A stretch of DNA of 64,000 nt from Ochrobactrum sp. Marseille-Q0166 (GTDB taxonomy: Bacteria; Pseudomonadota; Alphaproteobacteria; Rhizobiales; Rhizobiaceae): assembly GCF_014397025.1 (NCBI RefSeq), contig NZ_JACJUO010000001.1, positions 978,501 through 1,042,500 on the forward strand, in the 5' to 3' direction. The position numbers were made by a program, and so were the translations under genes. This document shows positions 62,568-64,000 of this stretch, one piece after another (the first letter of the stretch is position 1; every line of letters begins with the position of its first letter). The notes under the pieces were generated by a model. It was given only the letters and a program-made list of their open reading frames with translations. It had not been told where the DNA came from and did no database searches.

Positions 62568-62600
62568 CCGGGTGTGGAGGTTTCCTCCGCACCCGGTCGG
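62568..62600 (+). terminator. Strong stem-loop between dppA and dppB
   Basis: CCGGGTGTGGAGG, TTT, CCTCCGCACCCGG is a 13-bp stem with one G-U pair, 20 bases after dppA and 13 before the dppB start. It likely protects the dppA mRNA 3' end and partly stops transcription, a usual feature of binding-protein operons. Confidence 0.8.
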
Positions 62601-62609
62601 AGTTTTTAT

Positions 62610-63617
62610 ATGTTTCGTTTTATATTAAACAAACTCCTCTATCTGATACCGACTTTTATCGGCATCACGATTGTCGCTTTCGCCTTTGTGCGCGTGCTGC
62701 CGGGAGACCCCGTTCTTCTGATGGCGGGCGAACGCGGCGTCAGTCCTGAGCGCCATGCACAATTGCTGGCCCAGCTCGGCTTTGACCGTCCATTGTGGGA
62801 GCAGTACCTCCATTATGTGGGAAATCTTCTGCACGGCGATTTCGGTCAGTCGCTGGTAACCAAAAAGCCAGTTATCGACGAATTTTTTGCTCTGTTCCCG
62901 GCAACGGTTGAACTGGCATTCTGTGCAATCATTCTGGCTATTCTTGTCGGCATCCCCGCAGGTGTTATTGCTGCTGTAAAGCGCGGCTCCTGGTTTGATC
63001 AGGGACTGATGGGCATCTCACTGGTTGGCTATTCCATGCCGATTTTCTGGTGGGCCTTGCTGCTGATCATTCTGTTCTCGGGCATTATGCAACTCACGCC
63101 TGTTTCAGGCCGTATATCGTTGCTTTATTACTTCCCGCCAGTGACAGGCTTCATGCTGATCGACAGTCTGTTATCTGGTCAGAAAGGCGCGTTTTCTTCC
63201 GCCTTGTCGCATCTGATCCTGCCGACCATTGTGCTGGCGACGATTCCGCTTGCGGTGATCGCTCGTCAGACGCGTTCGGCCATGCTTGAAGTGCTCGGCG
63301 AAGATTATGTGCGCACCGCACGGGCCAAGGGCTTACCGCTCCGTCGTGTCATTGGTCTTCATGCGCTGCGCAATGCGATGATCCCGGTGATCACGACCAT
63401 CGGTCTTCAGGTCGGTGTGCTTATGGCCGGTGCTATCCTGACGGAAACGATCTTCTCATGGCCGGGTATTGGCAAGTGGATGCTCGATTCTATTTCGCGC
63501 CGCGACTATCCGGTCGTTCAGAGCGGATTGCTGATCATTGCGTTCATTATCATGGTCGTCAATCTGATCGTTGATCTGCTTTACGGCTTGATCAATCCGC
63601 GCATCCGGCACAAGTGA
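62610..63617 (+). CDS. dppB: Dipeptide ABC transporter permease DppB
   Basis: A 335-residue permease with six transmembrane helices. It starts MFRFILNKLLYLIPTFIGI, typical of the DppB/OppB class, and has the PGDPVLLMAGERG region. The EAA loop YVRTARAKGLPLRRVIGLHA contacts the ATPase. CGGAG eight bases upstream selects the ATG at 62610 over a longer frame. It is followed 7 bp later by dppC. Confidence 0.94.
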   Translation: MFRFILNKLLYLIPTFIGITIVAFAFVRVLPGDPVLLMAGERGVSPERHAQLLAQLGFDRPLWEQYLHYVGNLLHGDFGQSLVTKKPVIDEFFALFPATVELAFCAIILAILVGIPAGVIAAVKRGSWFDQGLMGISLVGYSMPIFWWALLLIILFSGIMQLTPVSGRISLLYYFPPVTGFMLIDSLLSGQKGAFSSALSHLILPTIVLATIPLAVIARQTRSAMLEVLGEDYVRTARAKGLPLRRVIGLHALRNAMIPVITTIGLQVGVLMAGAILTETIFSWPGIGKWMLDSISRRDYPVVQSGLLIIAFIIMVVNLIVDLLYGLINPRIRHK

Positions 63618-63624
63618 GGGTATC

Positions 63625-64000
63625 ATGACACACTCAGCCATTCAGCCGGAAGCCGCCAATGAAGTCGGGAAACTCCGGGCTTTGAAGGATTTCTGGTTTT
63701 ATTTCAGCGTCAATCGCGGCGCTGTCATCGGTCTTTTTGTATTTCTTGCGATCATTCTGGTGGCGATTTTTGCGCCGCTCATTGCACCGCATAATCCTAT
63801 CGAGCAATATCGTGATTTCGTGAAGGTGCCTCCGTTCTGGCAGCAGGGGGGCAGCACGCAGTTCATCTTGGGAACGGATGCGGTTGGCCGTGATATTCTG
63901 TCCCGCCTGATTTACGGTGCGCAATATTCGCTGCTCGTGGGCTTTGTTATCGTTGTTATTTCGATGTGCCTTGGCATCACGATTGGCGTTATTTCGGGTT
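63625..64000 (+). CDS. dppC: Dipeptide ABC transporter permease DppC (cut by window end)
   Basis: The first 125 codons of a DppC/OppC-type permease; the frame stays open to the last base. The OppC N-terminal domain with a first helix (GAVIGLFVFLAIILVAIFAP) is followed by LIAPHNPIEQYRDFVKVPPF, LGTDAVGRDILSRLIYGAQY and a second helix. It starts seven bases after dppB with GAGGG upstream. ATPase genes probably follow outside the window. Confidence 0.9.
   Translation, partial: MTHSAIQPEAANEVGKLRALKDFWFYFSVNRGAVIGLFVFLAIILVAIFAPLIAPHNPIEQYRDFVKVPPFWQQGGSTQFILGTDAVGRDILSRLIYGAQYSLLVGFVIVVISMCLGITIGVISG

Overview
The window comes from an alphaproteobacterium of the Brucellaceae (Brucella/Ochrobactrum type). 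The best evidence is the fliJ–ctrA–chpT–eipA–(coiled-coil ORF)–sciP cluster at 52.5–57.6 kb, which combines the CtrA cell-cycle phosphorelay with the Brucella envelope protein EipA. The divergent Lrp/alr-dadA and AsnC/arginase/ornithine cyclodeaminase loci, an ALDH7/HglS/pipecolate-oxidase set and several families of short palindromic intergenic repeats fit the same group. Most of the window looks like chromosomal metabolic backbone of moderate GC.

Layout. 0–4 kb: XRE-cupin regulator, then alanine racemase and D-amino acid dehydrogenase with a divergent Lrp regulator. 4–9.2 kb: outer-membrane barrel protein, FMN-dependent L-lactate dehydrogenase, YdeP-type molybdopterin oxidoreductase coupled to a small winged-helix protein. 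9.3–14.7 kb: RND efflux operon with two adaptors (TriABC layout). 14.7–17 kb: SIS-domain sugar-phosphate protein and purU. 17–26.8 kb: lysine/pipecolate catabolism genes (ALDH7, HglS, LysR, AmaA-like oxidase) followed by an FbpABC-type ABC transporter. 26.8–34.2 kb: tex, ArsR–nemA, an arginine-catabolism unit (AsnC, arginase, ornithine cyclodeaminase) and a group III truncated haemoglobin.

34.2–46.4 kb is the most unusual part. After a very AT-rich stretch come an AraC regulator with an AT-rich N-terminal half, a 1,883-residue BapA-like adhesin, and its three type I secretion genes (TolC-like lipoprotein, ABC transporter with a degenerate C39-like domain, HlyD adaptor). The adhesin has two uninterrupted Asp-Ala dipeptide tracts (59 and 162 units) flanking near-identical 82-residue Ig-like repeats, and a duplicated C-terminal module. 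This is the leading candidate for something undescribed.

46.4–52.3 kb: two small membrane proteins, tRNA-Met(CAU), a Gfo/Idh/MocA plus DegT aminotransferase pair, an AbrB-family membrane protein, and a WYL regulator divergent from a small two-domain barrel protein. 52.4–57.6 kb is the CtrA hub, with five GANTC (CcrM) sites in 133 bp upstream of ctrA and a near-consensus CtrA box upstream of sciP. 57.9–64 kb: mnmA, a SpoU-family RNA methyltransferase, a NolR-like ArsR regulator, and the start of a dipeptide ABC transporter operon (dppABC, with dppC cut by the window end).

The sequence was read by eye. Family names rest on recognised motifs and remembered protein families, not on database searches. 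Start codons were moved from the longest reading frame where a ribosome-binding site clearly favoured an internal start.
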